In this document: piece by piece, positions 30,666 to 38,265 of the stretch
How the letters are laid out: each line of letters opens with the position of its first letter
Position numbering within the stretch: position 1 is the first letter of the stretch
Source of the DNA: a virus
Length of the DNA: 40,131 bases
Reading direction: 5' to 3' (one strand)
Virus record (IMG/VR): IMGVR_UViG_3300023118_000016
Coordinates: 1 to 40,131 of that record
Translations under genes and position numbers: made by a program
The notes under the pieces: generated by a model
Seen by the model: the letters and a program-made list of their open reading frames with translations, nothing else
Databases searched by the model: none
What the model was told of the DNA's origin: nothing

Positions 30666-30779
30666 TTAAAATTTGTTTTGGCCTCCGTTAGATAATATAA
30701 AAAACAATACAGCGATTAATACAATTGATGCTGTGATGACGAATGTTTTTGAGAATTGTAATTTTAGTAGCTTTTCCAT
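30666..30779 (-). CDS. 37-residue membrane peptide
   Basis: ATG 30779. MEKLLKLQFSK then a hydrophobic helix (TFVITASIVLIAVLFFIL) and a short polar tail, so N-in topology. First gene behind the promoter at 30800-30831. Too short for family recognition. Confidence 0.55.
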   Translation of the reverse strand: MEKLLKLQFSKTFVITASIVLIAVLFFILSNGGQNKF

Positions 30780-30799
30780 TTTGTTTGTGTTTGATGATG

Positions 30800-30831
30800 T
30801 AAAGATAAGTTACATATTCGTAACATCCAAA
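30800..30831 (-). promoter_or_regulatory. Promoter with inverted repeat in the spacer
   Basis: On the minus strand TTTG (30831-30828), 20-base spacer, TATCTTTA (30807-30800), one mismatch from TAnnTTTG. The spacer contains GTTAC-ATATTC-GTAAC (30809-30824), a symmetric element that could be an operator. Drives the genes from 30779 leftwards. Confidence 0.6.
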
Positions 30832-30842
30832 TAAATAATGAA

Positions 30843-31019
30843 TTATTTTTTCTTTACCCAGTTATCCGGCTTTACATAGCCAAATGAGGCGAATATTTTG
30901 TTATACATATCGCTGCTTAAAGCGCCATTATTATGTCTGTGCTTTAATACACGGCTTCCTTTAATGTCTTTAAATTCAGCAGTTGCGCTGATTTTTTTGA
31001 ATAGTTCTGTTGTGGTCAT
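30843..31019 (-). CDS. Hypothetical basic 58-residue protein
   Basis: ATG 31019, one base after the methyltransferase stop. Sequence TELFKKISATAEFKDIKGSR, VLKHRHNNGALSS and a KKK end. Basic, maybe nucleic-acid binding. No family recognised. Confidence 0.6.
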   Translation of the reverse strand: MTTTELFKKISATAEFKDIKGSRVLKHRHNNGALSSDMYNKIFASFGYVKPDNWVKKK

Positions 31020-31020
31020 G

Positions 31021-31542
31021 TCAAAATAATTTACTTTGTATTTTTCTTTCTACTGTTATAATTGTGTCATTATGCCACCCACCGTGAGCGACAATTAATA
31101 TTTCTACTATTTCAAATCCGTATTTTTTACCAATACCACCGCTGTTCCACCCGCATGTAATAACAACCCCGCCCGTTTTTACTATACGCCCTATCTCTGA
31201 TTTTTGATTACTCCAGTAACTTGCCTGTGTAGTTTGCATGTTAACAGTTTTACCTAATGATTTATAACACTCGCTTACTTGCCGAGGGCTATATGGAGGG
31301 TCATATAAAACTAAATCAACATGTGCGTCATGGTGTATATGCAGAAAGTCAATTGCATCCATACAATACTGTGTTTTATATTCAGGGTTTAGGTCGTTGC
31401 ATATTTGCGCTATACGGTTCTTATTTGCGAAAGGGTCAATGCTGTATTGATCCTGTTTTATATATCGGTTTATAAGTTCGCCTATAGGCTTAATACCAAA
31501 TGTGTTGCTGTTGGGCATTGCCCATGAACGGTTAATTATCAC
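31021..31542 (-). CDS. DNA adenine methyltransferase (DPPY motif)
   Basis: 173 residues with GTG at 31542 (no ATG upstream before the stop; TTG 31551 is the alternative). Seen: NSNTFGIKPIGELINRYI, then DPFANKNRIA, where SAM would bind, the catalytic DPPYSPRQVSECYKS, and GGVVITCGWNSGGIGKKYGF. This form, with motif IV DPPY and a short length, is a well known phage adenine methyltransferase. No partner restriction enzyme, so defence against host restriction is likely. It overlaps the upstream gene by 11 bases. Confidence 0.85.
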   Translation of the reverse strand: MIINRSWAMPNSNTFGIKPIGELINRYIKQDQYSIDPFANKNRIAQICNDLNPEYKTQYCMDAIDFLHIHHDAHVDLVLYDPPYSPRQVSECYKSLGKTVNMQTTQASYWSNQKSEIGRIVKTGGVVITCGWNSGGIGKKYGFEIVEILIVAHGGWHNDTIITVERKIQSKLF

Positions 31543-31759
31543 AGCGACCAAACCTTTCTATAGCTTTCGCTATCTTTTTATCTGATATCTGAAACTTTAT
31601 TGAATTATCATAAAACCTATCACGTTGTGATTTAGACAAAATAGTGTCAAGGAAATCATTCCATTCACCGTATTTTATTTTAATAAAAGGGTCACTAAAA
31701 GGATCTGCACTTGTTAAGGTGCTTCTGCTTTCATCTATTATGTAGGATTTAGTTTTCAT
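31532..31759 (-). CDS. Hypothetical 75-residue protein heading the leftward block
   Basis: Contains IIDESRSTLTSADPFSDPFI, FLDTILSKSQRDRFYDNSI and a helix DKKIAKAIERFG. No family recognised. It lies between a strong promoter and the adenine methyltransferase, with which its 3' end overlaps, suggesting joint regulation. Confidence 0.65.
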   Translation of the reverse strand: MKTKSYIIDESRSTLTSADPFSDPFIKIKYGEWNDFLDTILSKSQRDRFYDNSIKFQISDKKIAKAIERFGRCDN

Positions 31760-31780
31760 AATCTTTTCTTCTCGTTACAC

Positions 31781-31811
31781 CAAAGATACAACACATATTT
31801 CACACTTGCAA
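31781..31811 (-). promoter_or_regulatory. Strong Bacteroidota-type promoter of the leftward block
   Basis: On the minus strand TTG (31811-31809), a 20-base spacer and TATCTTTG (31788-31781), a full match to TAnnTTTG. The first ATG is 21 bases downstream at 31759. It lies back to back with the tail fibre gene, whose possible -7 element is TATATTTA at 31841-31848 on the plus strand. Confidence 0.75.
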
Positions 31812-31854
31812 CATTTATTTTATTTTATTTTTCGCTCTCTTATATTTATCTTTA

Positions 31855-34800
31855 ATGCCAATGAGAAAGACATTATTCCTACTCCTTTTCCTACCGATAT
31901 TTGCAGCAGCACAGCAAGTGCCAGACAGTCGGGATACAGTACCGGGAACATCATCGCCCATAGTACCACAATTCAGGTATAATAGCTACAATGGTTATAG
32001 AACCACTTATATTTATAACCCTATACTGGGCAAGTATGATTTGTTATTAACGTCAAAGTATGGCAGGGGTATGTTTGAAAGCCTATCCAACAAAACAAAT
32101 ACCATATCGGGAAGCACTACTTCATACCCAAGTGTAAAAGCTGTACAGGATGCTTTATCATTTAAAGCAGACACCTCTTTAGTTAATACTAAAAGCGGGA
32201 TTTCTTCCCAGTACACTACGATACCGGGACAGAAAAGAAAATACAGTCAAACACCGTATACTACCACAGGGAACTTTATGACCGTTAATTCTGCATTTAC
32301 TACAGGTGATATAACTGGATGGACAGCAGCAAATTTAACGGATGCCTCCGCAAACCCATTATATAGCGTTGTTTCTATGTCAGGTAAAAACTGGGTTCGC
32401 ATAGATAACGGGACAGCAGGTGCTACAGGAAATACAGGAACATTAACCGCAACTATATCTGTCCCGGCAGAAAGTAGAAACTCCGTATTAGAAATATCTT
32501 TTTTAATAGGTGGCTTGTTTAATCAGGTTAATGTTAATAATGAAGAATTTACAAGCCTTTACTATAATATAGACCCTGCTAAACCTGAAAGAGTTTATTA
32601 CTATTTCAACCCAAACGGGGCATCTACATTTAATATTAAATTTTCACGTGCTTATGCCAACGCTTTAGTAACAGGTGCATATACCTATATAACAGAGTTG
32701 TTAGTTAAAGAGGCATCATATACTAATATAGACATAGCTAAAGGTATTCCGGCAACTGGTGGAACGATACAGGTTGCAAGATGGATAAACAGTTGGGATG
32801 AAGCTAAACAGGAGAAAATAATAAGCAATAGTAGAAAATTAGGAGGGCTTGTAAGACTGTGGCTTTCAGCGGATATGTTCGCAGCCTATACAATTAAAAA
32901 TAGCCCAACAAAAAGAACGAGTGTTCCAAACGGGAATTTAACAAGTCAATATGTAGCAAGAACAACCGCAAATGTGCCTAATGGATTAGACCCTTCCAAA
33001 ACTTATAAAATGGATTGGATATTTAAAAAGTTGCGGGAATACGGCTTAAAGGTTCACGTATTATTAGGCGCTGGTTTTGGCGACGGTATTGGAAACCCAA
33101 GTTCAACACTAAGCACACAGGGTACTTATGAGTTTTTGGATACAGATACAGATGTACAAAATGGGTTTCTATCCTTGTTTACTACAGTAGTTAATAGGTA
33201 TAAAACTTATGAAAATATAATAGGATGGGAAATAGGGGATGAAGGTTATCCAACATGGTCTTATGATTATTCAGGGGTTAGTAAAGTAACGGGTACTGCA
33301 TATCATCACGGTGTTATGTTTGCAGGTTATAAAGTATTTGAACGATTGGCTTATACTGCAATTAAAACAGCAGACCCGCTTAGACCAGTAATATTAAATA
33401 CGGGCGGTGTCCAATATCAAGTTGGTCAAGGGTTTTTTAATGACAATACTATTTGCGATTGGTATTGCCCATCCGTTTATCCGGGTGCTTTTAGTGTAAC
33501 CCCTGCTTTAATTACGGGCGGCAACACATTTCAGCCAGCACAGGGTTATTCGCAACTATTAACAGGTGTATCTAATAACCAAAGTGTTATTGTATACAAG
33601 CCTACAGGTGTAACATTACCAACTGGATTAACAGATGGGCAGCGTTATTATTTCGTTTCATTAAATGCCTTTAATTTTAAGCTTTCATTAACTCCCGGAG
33701 GATCTGCAATTTCAGTAAGCGGTGGTAGCGGTGAATTTTGGCTTTATATGGATACAGAAGCGGGTGCTGGTCTTTCTGATTACGCTATCAGGCAGGCGAC
33801 ATACAACCCTAAGTTTACTTATTTTTCTGAATATGGTGCATCTATTTTACCTTTTCCAAAATTTTTATATAGAGATGATGCTGTAAATTCACAAATATTA
33901 ATCGGATTATATAAACGCCTATCTAAATTTGGTTCAGCTTCAGCCATCGCCTTTGTTGAGCCTGATTTATATTTTAATGAAACTACTGGTGTGTTTAATG
34001 AGAGTGGAAAAAACCTAATATCTTTTTCCTCGCAAGGAGTAAATTGGTTAGGCTATTCGCCAAACTTAAACACAAGTACGCCAATTAATGACATTAACGG
34101 AACTGAAAAAGCTACCCTATTTAAGTCAGGCACATTTACAAGCGGCTCACTTGCAAAGTTTGATGCCAGTGGAAATATAATAGCAGCAACCCCAGGTGCG
34201 GACTATATTAATAATACTTTAGGTGATGCAAGGTATTTACAACTTTCAGGCGGAACGCTTACAGGGGGCATAACTGGCACTACAGCTAATTTTAGCGGAC
34301 AGGTTGCCGGGCAAACGTTTGTTAATTCATCTTATGGAGGTACCTTAATTGCCGGTGATGCTTCATTTGGCAACGTTAAGGTATCAGCAATTAATAGCGG
34401 CCCGTTTATAGGAGCAACAAGCTATAGAAACGGTGTGCCGGAATTTCAATGGGGTAGTAATGCAGGCGGCACGGCTATCACAAATAACTATTGGAACGGA
34501 TCTTCATGGGCTAATCTATATGCTATCAATTCAAGTGGTGCTAACTTTACTGTACCTGTTACGGCTACTGCGTTCAATGGCAATGCAACGAGTGCAACAA
34601 ACGCTACTACAGTTACTAACGGACTTTACAATACTGGCAGCTATAGCAACCCATCATGGATAACATCTTTAGCCTACTCTAAATTAACAGGCGCACCAAC
34701 AGCAGTAAGTGCATTTACTAATGATGCTGGCTATTTAACTAATATAACTGGGTTAGACCTTACTACTTCGCAAACTATATCCAGCGGTGTTAAAACGTTT

Positions 34801-35244
34801 GCCGTAAGCCCTATTGTACCAACACCAACAACATCGACACAAGCGGCTAATAAAGGATATGTGGATGCAAACATTCCGGCTATAACGCAAGTAAACTCCG
34901 CTACACTTGCAACCGGTTCATCTGTTATAACCTCTTATGCAGTAACAACAACCGGTACATTCAGCATAGGCGGTTACGTTAATATAAACGCTATAACACT
35001 GGGTTCAAGTTCAGGGATAAAATACTTAATCAGTTATACAGATTTAAACGGTGTAGGACAATCGGTTGATTTTTACGCTCCCGGCACAACCAGTTCAACA
35101 TTAAGTACCGCAATAGACCATCCATTTCAGCCCATTGTTTTACGGGCGCAGGGAGGTACAAATATCATAGTAGCAACAAATAATGTAGGGGGTATACCTA
35201 CATTTATTTCATATAACGCAGGAGTAATCATAACTAAATATTAA
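31855..35244 (+). CDS. Tail fibre with signal peptide and glycoside hydrolase domain
   Basis: 1129 residues. Domains in order: a Sec signal peptide (RKTLFLLLFLPIFAAAQ, cleavage near residue 19), a fibre stem (to about 130), a jelly-roll-like carbohydrate module (about 135-295), a TIM-barrel hydrolase like clan GH-A (about 300-690) with WEIGDEG at 458-464 (putative acid/base Glu 463) and FSEYGAS with putative nucleophile Glu 659, then fibre repeats (ARYLQLSGGTLTGGITGT near 792, NPSWITSLAYSKLTGAPT) and a C-terminal head. Residues about 556-632 are a beta module (LPTGLTDGQRYYFVSLNAFN) inserted into the barrel. Probably a receptor-binding depolymerase. The signal peptide is unexpected for a virion protein. 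Confidence 0.8.
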   Translation: MPMRKTLFLLLFLPIFAAAQQVPDSRDTVPGTSSPIVPQFRYNSYNGYRTTYIYNPILGKYDLLLTSKYGRGMFESLSNKTNTISGSTTSYPSVKAVQDALSFKADTSLVNTKSGISSQYTTIPGQKRKYSQTPYTTTGNFMTVNSAFTTGDITGWTAANLTDASANPLYSVVSMSGKNWVRIDNGTAGATGNTGTLTATISVPAESRNSVLEISFLIGGLFNQVNVNNEEFTSLYYNIDPAKPERVYYYFNPNGASTFNIKFSRAYANALVTGAYTYITELLVKEASYTNIDIAKGIPATGGTIQVARWINSWDEAKQEKIISNSRKLGGLVRLWLSADMFAAYTIKNSPTKRTSVPNGNLTSQYVARTTANVPNGLDPSKTYKMDWIFKKLREYGLKVHVLLGAGFGDGIGNPSSTLSTQGTYEFLDTDTDVQNGFLSLFTTVVNRYKTYENIIGWEIGDEGYPTWSYDYSGVSKVTGTAYHHGVMFAGYKVFERLAYTAIKTADPLRPVILNTGGVQYQVGQGFFNDNTICDWYCPSVYPGAFSVTPALITGGNTFQPAQGYSQLLTGVSNNQSVIVYKPTGVTLPTGLTDGQRYYFVSLNAFNFKLSLTPGGSAISVSGGSGEFWLYMDTEAGAGLSDYAIRQATYNPKFTYFSEYGASILPFPKFLYRDDAVNSQILIGLYKRLSKFGSASAIAFVEPDLYFNETTGVFNESGKNLISFSSQGVNWLGYSPNLNTSTPINDINGTEKATLFKSGTFTSGSLAKFDASGNIIAATPGADYINNTLGDARYLQLSGGTLTGGITGTTANFSGQVAGQTFVNSSYGGTLIAGDASFGNVKVSAINSGPFIGATSYRNGVPEFQWGSNAGGTAITNNYWNGSSWANLYAINSSGANFTVPVTATAFNGNATSATNATTVTNGLYNTGSYSNPSWITSLAYSKLTGAPTAVSAFTNDAGYLTNITGLDLTTSQTISSGVKTFAVSPIVPTPTTSTQAANKGYVDANIPAITQVNSATLATGSSVITSYAVTTTGTFSIGGYVNINAITLGSSSGIKYLISYTDLNGVGQSVDFYAPGTTSSTLSTAIDHPFQPIVLRAQGGTNIIVATNNVGGIPTFISYNAGVIITKY

Positions 35245-35249
35245 AAATA

Positions 35250-35501
35250 ATGGAAAACAGACAATTAAAACTCAACATCTTTTCAGCTATCTTTTCAGTA
35301 GTATTAAAGCCTTTAATCAAAGCTGCAAAAGATCAATTTAAAGAACATGCCTTAGAATGTGTCGTTCAGATAATCACCGATTTATTTGATAAGGACGAGG
35401 AAGATACTAAGTTAGTTCCTGATTGCGGCGCAGGCAACCACTGGGACGGAAGCAAATGCATTCCTAATGATCCGCTTCCTCCAGATCCAACACACCCATA
35501 A
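35250..35501 (+). CDS. Hypothetical 83-residue protein after the fibre
   Basis: Helical front (FSVVLKPLIKAAKDQFKEHA) with a Cys, then an acidic part and a C-terminal CGAGNHWDGSKCIPNDPLPP with two Cys that could form a disulphide loop. Five bases after the fibre stop. Might be a fibre-associated or lysis-related protein, but there is no direct evidence. Confidence 0.6.
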   Translation: MENRQLKLNIFSAIFSVVLKPLIKAAKDQFKEHALECVVQIITDLFDKDEEDTKLVPDCGAGNHWDGSKCIPNDPLPPDPTHP

Positions 35502-35502
35502 A

Positions 35503-35850
35503 ATGAGGCGAGTGTACATTATAATTCTTTGCCATTTATATCCGGCCTATATCGTTTTGCACATGATGTTTGGCAATTGGAGTAGATTAAGTCAGGTGGT
35601 TTTTAATATAGTACCTATCGCCGTATTTGGTAGCCTGTTTAAAATATGGGCTACCACTTCGCATATTAAACTGGACAAAATTGAAGCACTCAGCATAAAG
35701 TATCTGTCCTTTATGATAAGCATCATATTTTTTTACTACATACTTTGCATTTTTTCTTCGCCTTATTGGATATATAATCATAATATACAGGCATCAATAT
35801 TTGTTTCCGCTACTTTGTTATTCTATATTTATGCAATGTATGAACAATGA
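35503..35850 (+). CDS. Integral membrane protein, possibly lysis-related
   Basis: 115 residues from ATG 35503. Three to four hydrophobic helices (VYIIILCHLYPAYIVLHMMF; VVFNIVPIAVFGSLFKIW; YLSFMISIIFFYYILCIF; ASIFVSATLLFYIYA). Holins and holin regulators can have this many passes. No family recognised. Sits in a row of membrane genes before the endolysin. Confidence 0.6.
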   Translation: MRRVYIIILCHLYPAYIVLHMMFGNWSRLSQVVFNIVPIAVFGSLFKIWATTSHIKLDKIEALSIKYLSFMISIIFFYYILCIFSSPYWIYNHNIQASIFVSATLLFYIYAMYEQ

Positions 35851-36067
35851 TAATATAACATCCATGCTCTATAATTTTTGGCTTATCATCAGCGGCATAT
35901 TTGGGGCATTAAATTTGCGGTCAATTATATTATACTCAAAAGAACGAAATAAATTAACCAGTGAAATAAATGCAAAGGATACCAAAATAATCATGCTCGA
36001 AGCAAAAATACTATATTTAGAAACTCAACTTGGTTATGACAATAGTGGAAACAGAGATACAAAATAA
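35840..36067 (+). CDS. One-pass membrane protein with coiled coil
   Basis: 75 residues from ATG 35840, which lies in the 3' end of the previous gene. Hydrophobic helix (FWLIISGIFGALNL) then a Lys/Glu coiled coil (KERNKLTSEINAKDTKIIML, EAKILYLETQLG). Layout resembles an inner-membrane spanin or XhlA-like lysis factor, without a recognisable motif. Confidence 0.6.
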   Translation: MNNDNITSMLYNFWLIISGIFGALNLRSIILYSKERNKLTSEINAKDTKIIMLEAKILYLETQLGYDNSGNRDTK

Positions 36068-36335
36068 GTTCATAAAGGGGCTTACATGGAAGCTACTTGG
36101 CTCTATATTAGTAGGAGTAATTAGTATTACTACGTCTATTATAATGGGATTTAACTCGCTTAAAAGCGAAGTGACCGAAATAAAAGGCGATGTTAAGAGT
36201 ATGCGATATGAGTTTAGATCCGCTATTGACAGCGTTAAATATAAGCAGCAGCTAAGAGGCGTAGAAACGGATGCCAAGTTTGAGCGCATTGACGACAAAC
36301 TGAATAGAATAGAGGGCAACACCAATCATAACTAA
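36036..36335 (+). CDS. One-pass membrane protein with coiled coil, second copy type
   Basis: 99 residues from ATG 36036, overlapping the preceding gene by 32 bases. Amphipathic start, hydrophobic helix (LLGSILVGVISITTSIIMGF), then a long coiled coil (LKSEVTEIKGDVKSMRYEFR). Similar plan to haemolysin XhlA proteins. Spanin, holin accessory or unrelated all remain possible. Stop overlaps the convergent small gene's stop. Confidence 0.6.
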   Translation: MTIVETEIQNKFIKGLTWKLLGSILVGVISITTSIIMGFNSLKSEVTEIKGDVKSMRYEFRSAIDSVKYKQQLRGVETDAKFERIDDKLNRIEGNTNHN

Positions 36336-36502
36336 GCCCATATCATTTTCAATACCTCCAAACTCTTAAATATTAGTATTACGTCCGATTTAGTATAATG
36401 TATTAAGTGACTATATAAATAATCTTCTACCGCTTTTATGTCCTCGACGCAGTTAACTCCGTCTAATATGTCGGACACTTCATTGAATGTGTATGCTTTC
36501 AT
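36332..36502 (-). CDS. Hypothetical 56-residue protein
   Basis: ATG 36502 to TAG 36334-36332. Helical (EVSDILDGVNCVEDIKAVED, then YLYSHLIHYTKSDVILIF). No family recognised. A TATATTTA element 4 bases upstream on the minus strand (36514-36507) could be its -7 box. Confidence 0.5.
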   Translation of the reverse strand: MKAYTFNEVSDILDGVNCVEDIKAVEDYLYSHLIHYTKSDVILIFKSLEVLKMIWA

Positions 36503-36558
36503 AAAGTAAATATAAATAGATGGATTGTCATTTTACTACACAGATTGGTATACAAATA

Positions 36559-36588
36559 AACCCCACCCGATAAAGTCGGAATGGGGTT
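36559..36588 (-). terminator. Intrinsic terminator of the methyltransferase gene
   Basis: On the minus strand AACCCCA, inner pairs CCGA-TCGG, and TGGGGTT followed by TATTTGT. The stem has 7 outer and 4 inner pairs. It starts about 20 bases after the methyltransferase stop. Confidence 0.75.
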
Positions 36589-36611
36589 GAAGATTAGGAA
36601 TAACCACAGAC

Positions 36612-37232
36612 CTAATCAGCTTTTTTAAGCGGCTTAAGCAAAGGTTTATATTGACAAAAGTCTGATTTACCTATCCACACCACCCAGCTTACGTCCATTG
36701 TAGGCGATCCTTTTTCACCATTTATACGGGTATGCTCCATAAAGTCTGGTCGCCATGTAAGCGGCAAAATATAAGCTGGCTTGCTTTTCATAAATAGTTC
36801 ATATCTACTTTTTGCATGCCAATATTGTGTTTTTAGTAGCATGCAAACGATTGGAGCAACCTTTAAGGATTCTGTTATAAATTGTTCAGCTAAATTAAAT
36901 GGCGGGTTTGTAATAACTGCATCAAATATACCTCGTTTGGGATCTTTTGGGAAAGAATGTTCAAAGAAGTCTAACACATTACCATAATCAGTTTTAACAT
37001 CTGAACTATAAACATTATGTCCATACTTTTTTATAACTTCCGATATAAACCCTTCTCCACATGCGGGTTCCCATATACGCTTGCACTCATCTTTAGTAAA
37101 GTAAAAAGTTAAATCATTGTGGAGAAAATTCATTAAAGCTTTTGTGGCTTCTTTTGGAGTAGGATAGTGATCTAATTCTTTACGATTGCTTTGATCGCCG
37201 CCGCCTACTATGGCTACTGCTTTATTATTCAT
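36612..37232 (-). CDS. DNA adenine methyltransferase (NPPF motif)
   Basis: 206 residues. Seen: a YPTPKEATKALM start, motif I EPACGEG at 55-61 (SAM binding), and catalytic NPPF at 109-112 in AVITNPPFNLAEQFI, then MLLKTQYWHAKSRYELF. No target-recognition domain is obvious, so specificity is unclear. It is one of three methyltransferases in the genome and stands alone on the minus strand between lysis genes, with its own terminator. Confidence 0.87.
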   Translation of the reverse strand: MNNKAVAIVGGGDQSNRKELDHYPTPKEATKALMNFLHNDLTFYFTKDECKRIWEPACGEGFISEVIKKYGHNVYSSDVKTDYGNVLDFFEHSFPKDPKRGIFDAVITNPPFNLAEQFITESLKVAPIVCMLLKTQYWHAKSRYELFMKSKPAYILPLTWRPDFMEHTRINGEKGSPTMDVSWVVWIGKSDFCQYKPLLKPLKKAD

Positions 37233-37287
37233 TCTTGTGGTTATTTATCACCGGCACTATTGCCAGTTCACAATTATAAACAACCTA

Positions 37288-37318
37288 TTTTATATTCACA
37301 AATTTATTTTTATATTTG
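37288..37318 (+). promoter_or_regulatory. Promoter of the lysis genes, nearly leaderless
   Basis: TTTT (37288-37291, one mismatch from TTTG), 19-base spacer, TATATTTG (37311-37318), a full -7 match. ATG 37322 begins 3 bases later, the same spacing as for the portal gene at 13534. Confidence 0.6.
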
Positions 37319-37321
37319 ACT

Positions 37322-37444
37322 ATGACGCCCATAAGCTACCGAGAGTACCGCCGCCAACGCCGTACAGGCAACTGGTTAATAGCTATAATTGCGGTTATAC
37401 TCTTGATTGTTGGTATTTTGGTGGCATTTTATTATGATAAATAA
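37322..37444 (+). CDS. 40-residue one-pass membrane protein
   Basis: ATG 37322 directly behind a -7 element. Basic front (ISYREYRRQRRTGN) and a hydrophobic helix (WLIAIIAVILLIVGILVAFY) ending YDK. A pinholin or antiholin shape, given the endolysin nearby, but not proven. An overlapping frame from 37210 is rejected because its sequence has no such pattern. Confidence 0.6.
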   Translation: MTPISYREYRRQRRTGNWLIAIIAVILLIVGILVAFYYDK

Positions 37445-37476
37445 AATTATTATATTTACATAAATAAACTAAGCGA

Positions 37477-37653
37477 ATGAAAATTAAAGCAAAGTTCAAA
37501 GGCTCAAATAGTTTGGGCTATGAAAACGGTGAAAATTACAAATTAGAATTTACAGTCAAAGATAACGCAGTTTGGATTATGCGTGAAAATATGACTGGGC
37601 TATGTAAATACGATAGCCTCAAAGCCTTTCTAAATAACTGGCAGGTATTCTAA
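37477..37653 (+). CDS. Hypothetical 58-residue protein
   Basis: ATG 37477. Strand-rich (MKIKAKFKGSNSLGYENGEN; YKLEFTVKDNAVWIM) and a helix YDSLKAFLNNW. A TATATTTA at 37451-37458 may be a -7 box. Its stop is one base before the ATG of the endolysin leader. No family recognised. Confidence 0.6.
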   Translation: MKIKAKFKGSNSLGYENGENYKLEFTVKDNAVWIMRENMTGLCKYDSLKAFLNNWQVF

Positions 37654-37654
37654 A

Positions 37655-37693
37655 ATGATTAGCCGTTACATTAACTTGATAACGGCTTTTTAA
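37655..37693 (+). other. Leader ORF inside a hairpin, overlapping the endolysin start
   Basis: ATG 37655 encodes MISRYINLITAF, and its TAA (37691-37693) shares the A of the endolysin ATG (TAATG). Nearly the whole ORF lies within the hairpin described next. Translating ribosomes would melt the hairpin and could restart on the endolysin. Confidence 0.5.
37661..37691 (+). terminator. Terminator-like hairpin directly before the endolysin
   Basis: AGCCGTTA (37661-37668), an 11-base loop, TAACGGCT (37680-37687) and TTTT: 8 perfect pairs and a T-run, the form of an intrinsic terminator. It ends 2 bases before ATG 37693, so it would either cut off or delay endolysin expression. Confidence 0.7.
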
Positions 37694-38262
37694 TGAATAA
37701 AGACAAGCTATTTACGACACTCCGAGAAATGAACCGGGGTAAACTATCACAGAAACAAGTGGATAGCATTAACGCCATTTTAGATAGCTGTGAAAAGCAT
37801 TTAATATCAGATACCCGACACATCGCTTACATATTGGCAACGGCTCAACATGAAAGCGGATTAACACCTATTGAGGAACACGGTAAAGGCGCAGGGTTGC
37901 CTTATGGTAAGATGTTGGATATAGGCAAAGGCCCAAACAAAAGAGTGGCTTACACAACGCCTAATAAGCTGTATTACGGTCGTGGATTTGTTCAGATAAC
38001 TTGGAAGTCAAATTATGCAGCTTTTGCACGACTATTAGGAGTTGATTTAGTTAATAGACCTGAACTGGCATTGCAAACAGATATAGCTGCGGAAATTATC
38101 GTTATAGGTATGCAAAAAGGAATGTTTACCGGCATCCGTTTAATTGATGCTTTTAACAAATTAGAAACAGATCCTATCGAAGCAAGAGAAATAGTAAACG
38201 GGCATGATAAGGCTGCTTTAATAGCTGGTTATTATAACAAAATATGGGCATCATTACAATAA
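37693..38262 (+). CDS. Endolysin, GH19 family
   Basis: 189 residues. Hydrolyses peptidoglycan glycan strands. Seen: catalytic Glu in ATAQHESGLTPIEE (Glu 54 and a second Glu at 61/62), YYGRGFVQITWKSNY at 94-108, and a NRPELAL motif after it, all in the GH19 lysozyme order. No signal peptide, so a holin has to let it out. Followed by a 3-base gap and a membrane gene. Confidence 0.92.
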   Translation: MNKDKLFTTLREMNRGKLSQKQVDSINAILDSCEKHLISDTRHIAYILATAQHESGLTPIEEHGKGAGLPYGKMLDIGKGPNKRVAYTTPNKLYYGRGFVQITWKSNYAAFARLLGVDLVNRPELALQTDIAAEIIVIGMQKGMFTGIRLIDAFNKLETDPIEAREIVNGHDKAALIAGYYNKIWASLQ

Positions 38263-38265
38263 ATT

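Noticed and set aside
37210-37437. 75-codon plus-strand frame overlapping the 40-residue membrane gene
   Set aside because: It begins inside the start of the opposite methyltransferase gene, reads through the promoter element and lacks a credible pattern. The frame from 37322 has a clean basic-hydrophobic layout.
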